Source of the DNA: Engraulis encrasicolus
Taxonomy: Eukaryota; Chordata; Actinopteri; Clupeiformes; Engraulidae
DNA: 64,000 bases
Direction: 5' to 3'
NCBI RefSeq assembly: GCF_034702125.1
Contig: NC_085857.1
Location: 54,746,998 to 54,810,997, forward strand
A program made the position numbers and the translations under genes. Of the stretch, positions 59,701 through 64,000 are shown piece by piece (positions within the stretch are counted from its first letter, which is position 1; each line of letters begins with the position of its first letter). Under the pieces are notes generated by a model, which searched no databases, was not told the DNA's origin, and saw only the letters and a program-made list of their open reading frames with translations.

Positions 59701-59971
59701 CTACCACCAGTAGATTCAGTGACCCTGAAAATGTAGGTTTAGCAGTTTGAATCAATGTTTTAGCTCATTCAGAAGCTGAGATATTGCAAAATTATGGTTT
59801 TTCGGAAGCCATTTTGAAAAATCCAAGATGGCCGCCATGCAGACATTTGTGCAAATGGAAACATGTTTTTTCTGATTGCTTATACAATATACTTTTCAAA
59901 AATGTATAGTTTTCCAAATCCCCATAAAAATCCAGCGAAAGGTTCAGATCCAAACGTAATGAACCTGACTA
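56721..59971. mobile_element. 3.25 kb palindromic (foldback) element
   Basis: Sequence from both ends inward is inverted: AAACTATACATTTTTGAAAAG on the left and its complement on the right, then the GGTGAAGAACATCGAGGTGA segment against its complement near 59230, then GCAGATGATGCACATGCAAT near 57970 against its complement near 58570, and AGTAGAAAGTGGCCG near 58217 against its counterpart near 58525. The arms total about 1.6 kb each. Frames in the left arm (CKLCILCQSDDAK, VQNPRLDT) recur in reverse in the right arm, all broken. I do not recognise the protein. Confidence 0.8.
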
Positions 59972-60349
59972 GATACAGGTAATTTCTCTATATGTATAGA
60001 TAGAAAATGGCCAAGGATGGTGGCCAAAGTAGGTATTGCAACTAGCTGCTCTTTGAAACTGTGTTGCCTATTGCCAAATTTGATCTATGAATATCTAAAA
60101 GCTATCAGTACTCCCATTCTTGGGGTTAGGCCTCTCCTAGGTATGCGCCAGATAGTGGACTCTGCCACAGGAGGTTGTTTTGCTGACTTTTGCTTTTGCT
60201 TCATAATTGTTCCCCTAATGGGTGCAGCCAACTGTACTGTACTGTGCTGTACTGCAGCGTGTCGGGTCAGGCTGGGCTCCTGGCTGCTCCACTGGGCCGG
60301 ACTGAGATGAGCTGGGGCCCCTAGACTGCAGGTTTCTGTCACCCCTCCC

Positions 60350-60350
<1 letters not shown>
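59972..60350. other. Short repeat fragment and unremarkable sequence
   Basis: 60010-60125 is a fragment of the AAAGGGACACTGTG MITE family. The remainder shows no gene. Confidence 0.4.
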
Positions 60351-61804
<1,454 letters not shown>

Positions 61805-61805
<1 letters not shown>

Positions 61806-62279
61806 GAATGAGAGGGAGAGGAGGAGAATATTTTCCCCACTGCAAGCCAGCATATACCCTTTGTCCCCTGCCCCTTTCTCTGAGGAACCAACAGCAGCAT
61901 CCCTACGTACACCGCTAGGTCTCAGTAAGTCACTTGACTAGACTTCAATAGGGTACTTTACACTGGACTTATCTGGATTGCAATAAAACGGACTACCTTT
62001 CTCTAAATCGGAGTAGTTTACACCACTGGGTTACCATTCACCGGACTACTTTTCAACAAGCTGGAATTTACATCGGATTACCATTAACTGGATGGGACCT
62101 TTCACTAATTCAACTTGCCCCAAGTGACTAGTACACTAGTATACTATTGATCTTATGCGGAAAGTGTCTGTGGTACTTCAGCACTGATGTGTGTGAAACA
62201 ATGAGCAGTGGACAGAACACGCAGTGATTCACACAGACGATAAAGTCATTGTCCATGAGGTAAGTATAGTGGCAGTGAT
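61805..62279. other. No supported gene; one strong splice-donor-like site
   Basis: CATGAG|GTAAGTAT at 62256-62266 looks like a good plus-strand donor, but no upstream reading frame reaches it from an acceptor without a stop. At most a 5' UTR exon of a gene to the right. Confidence 0.3.
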
Positions 62280-62373
62280 GAGGATGATGATGATGATGAT
62301 GGTGATAATGGTGGTGGTGATGGTGATGATGATGGTGGTAGTGTTAGAAGTGATGATGGTGGTGATGATGATA

Positions 62374-62412
<39 letters not shown>

Positions 62413-62495
62413 GTGGTGATGGGGATAGTGGTGGTGTTATATTTGATGATGATGATGATGATGTGATGATGATGATGTTGATGATGATGATGAAA
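62280..62495. repeat. (GAT)n/(GGT)n trinucleotide repeat
   Basis: Mixed ATG, GTG units over about 215 bases; the long Met/Val and Ile/Ser frames are readouts of it. Confidence 0.95.
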
Positions 62496-62989
62496 TCTGT
62501 ACTGTAATAACACATTACAAAGTTGTGGACTACGGGTCAGTTGTCCGGAGCCGTATGCACGTGTGTGTATGGGGGGTATTCGGGCCCTTTCATATGGTAC
62601 GGTTTTGTCAGGAGCCCAGTCAGCTGTCAGCAGCCCTGCGGCTTAGAATATACTGACAGATTGTTAATTGGTTGCACTCTTATTTAATCATTTACTGTAT
62701 GTCTCCACGTACTGTACAAACAACTTTAGATCAACTTGATCTCTATGACAGACTTAAATTGGCACCAAAGAGAGAGAGAGAAAGAGACAGAGAGACAGAC
62801 AGAGAGACGTGCTCTGCTCCACTCCCCGTCCTCTCGCATGCTGGTGTTGTTTCACCCTTGACTTCCGTTACGCGCAATGGTGACGGCCTGGAACACAGTG
62901 CCCCCCCCCCTCTCTGTTACGCACCCTGCTGACCTCAAACAGAGGCGCGACCCAGAGGAGAGATGTTATTGTCGAGTGAACGAGGGAGT

Positions 62990-63039
62990 GAGTTCTTGTC
63001 AGCCCTCGTCTCCATCCACAAGATTAAATATAATAAACA

Positions 63040-63106
<67 letters not shown>

Positions 63107-63540
63107 CATTACTCACAAAGGCGGACTGAGACACACGGGTGAGACTTGTTATCCTGTTCAGTGAATGACTGAATGAATCCTTGTCTCCATCCACAAGATG
63201 AAATATAATAAACACCTATCTTTCTCTCCATCTCTTTCTATCTCTCTCTCTCTCTACATTACGCACAACGGCAGCTAAGACACAGGCGCAAGACTTTTTA
63301 CAGCTGACTGAATGACTGACCACTTGTCGCCAGGTAACAAATATCTTGCCTGATTATCACAGACTTGCAATCGCGATTCGATGTGAAGGTGTTGCGTCAC
63401 TAGCAGGGCGCAGCCTGGCTAATAAACATCCGCGTCTCTCTCTTTCTCTCACAGGTACGAGAGATGGTACAGCTCAGTGAATGATGGTGAAGTTGAGTGA
63501 ATAAGTGAGTCCTCATCTCCATCCACAAGATAAAAGATAA
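62990..63540. repeat. Three tandem units of about 150-200 bases
   Basis: Each has CTCCATCCACAAGAT with AAA-ATAA, a (CT)n patch, ATTACGCACAA-GGC-like sequence and GTGAATGA. Units start near 63007, 63180 and 63517. Confidence 0.75.
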
Positions 63541-63599
63541 GCCACTCTCTCCCCCCTCTCCTTCTCCTAATCACCCTCTTTCCCTCTGACCTCTCTTTC

Positions 63600-64000
63600 G
63601 TGTGTGTAGCCTACGTGTTTTTGGACTCAGGTCTAGTCTCGGGCGCAAACCTCTTGGACTCAACAAAGGTGGACTTGACCGCTTTGGACCCTCACTGGTG
63701 TTTTTTTGTTTTTCCCCAGAGGCTCCTTGTCTCTGACTTGTCTCGGCCTCAAATCTCTTAGGATTCTGACTTGTCTTGGACTGGACAAAGGTTGACTTGT
63801 CTACAGCCGTCCTCTCCTCAAGACCGCTTTGGACCCTCACTGATGTTTTTTCAACCCAGAACCTCTTTGAACTGGGATTTGTTTCGGACTTTGCTTTGGA
63901 CTCGACAAAAGTGGACTTGACTTACAGTCCTCCTCTCCTTTAGACTGCTTTGGACCTTCCCTTGTTTTGTTTTGTTTTTTGCCCCAGAGGCAGCTGTGTT
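63600..64000. repeat. Tandem repeat of about 140 bases, running off the window
   Basis: GACCGCTTTGGACCCTCACT occurs at about 63677 and 63822, with a third variant near 63945. GACTTGTCT and ACAAA-GTGGACTTGAC words accompany each. Confidence 0.75.

Noticed and set aside
62150..62265. Possible exon ending CATGAG|GTAAGT
   Set aside because: Strong donor, but no acceptor-to-donor frame without a stop. At most untranslated.

Overview
This window looks like nuclear DNA of a ray-finned (teleost) fish. Genes are split by introns with GT-AG borders. The proteins are closest to vertebrate forms. DNA-transposon relics (Tc1, hAT, piggyBac, pogo and Harbinger types) and dinucleotide microsatellites are dense throughout. 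Everything here was read by eye; no database search was possible.

Four protein-coding genes can be assembled exon by exon. (1) rad23a, minus strand, 9 coding exons between 22920 and 6370, 373 aa: a UBL-UBA-XPC-binding-UBA ubiquitin shuttle and nucleotide-excision-repair factor. (2) An RNF11-like RING-H2 ubiquitin-ligase gene, plus strand, 3 coding exons from 23846 to 27177, 150 aa, head-to-head with rad23a. The 0.9 kb between the two start codons is the likely shared promoter. (3) An unrecognised gene, minus strand, about 44030 to 40674, with 8 proposed coding exons and about 353 aa, proline/leucine-rich with a basic, cysteine-rich tail. (4) get3 (asna1), minus strand, 7 coding exons from 55398 to 47008, 341 aa: the ATPase that targets tail-anchored proteins to the ER. 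RAD23A and GET3 also lie close together on human 19p13.13, so the block is an old synteny. RNF11 in human is on the paralogous 1p32 region.

Layout: 1-6.3 kb is the rad23a 3' flank with small inverted-repeat elements. 6.4-22.9 kb is rad23a, whose introns hold a 3.7 kb hAT with another element nested in it, a second hAT MITE, a Harbinger-like element and a pogo-like element. 23.8-27.2 kb is the RNF11-like gene, with a foldback element in intron 1 and repeated copies of its last-exon tail downstream. 28-40 kb is intergenic and carries a dead Tc1 copy with two other elements inserted in it. 40.6-44.0 kb is the unknown gene. 47.0-55.4 kb is get3. 55.9-60.0 kb holds a satellite-like element and a 3.25 kb palindromic element. 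60-64 kb is microsatellites and short tandem repeats with no gene that I can support.

The most striking feature is that rad23a, the RNF11-like gene and get3 all carry extra, partial, intron-embedded or downstream copies of their own exon ends. Most include the splice site, and most sit beside long (CA)n, (GT)n or (CT)n runs. At least ten such events are visible. In addition, (CT)n microsatellites serve directly as the polypyrimidine tract of four real 3' splice sites. The octamer TAGGCCTA occurs 22 times where about one is expected.
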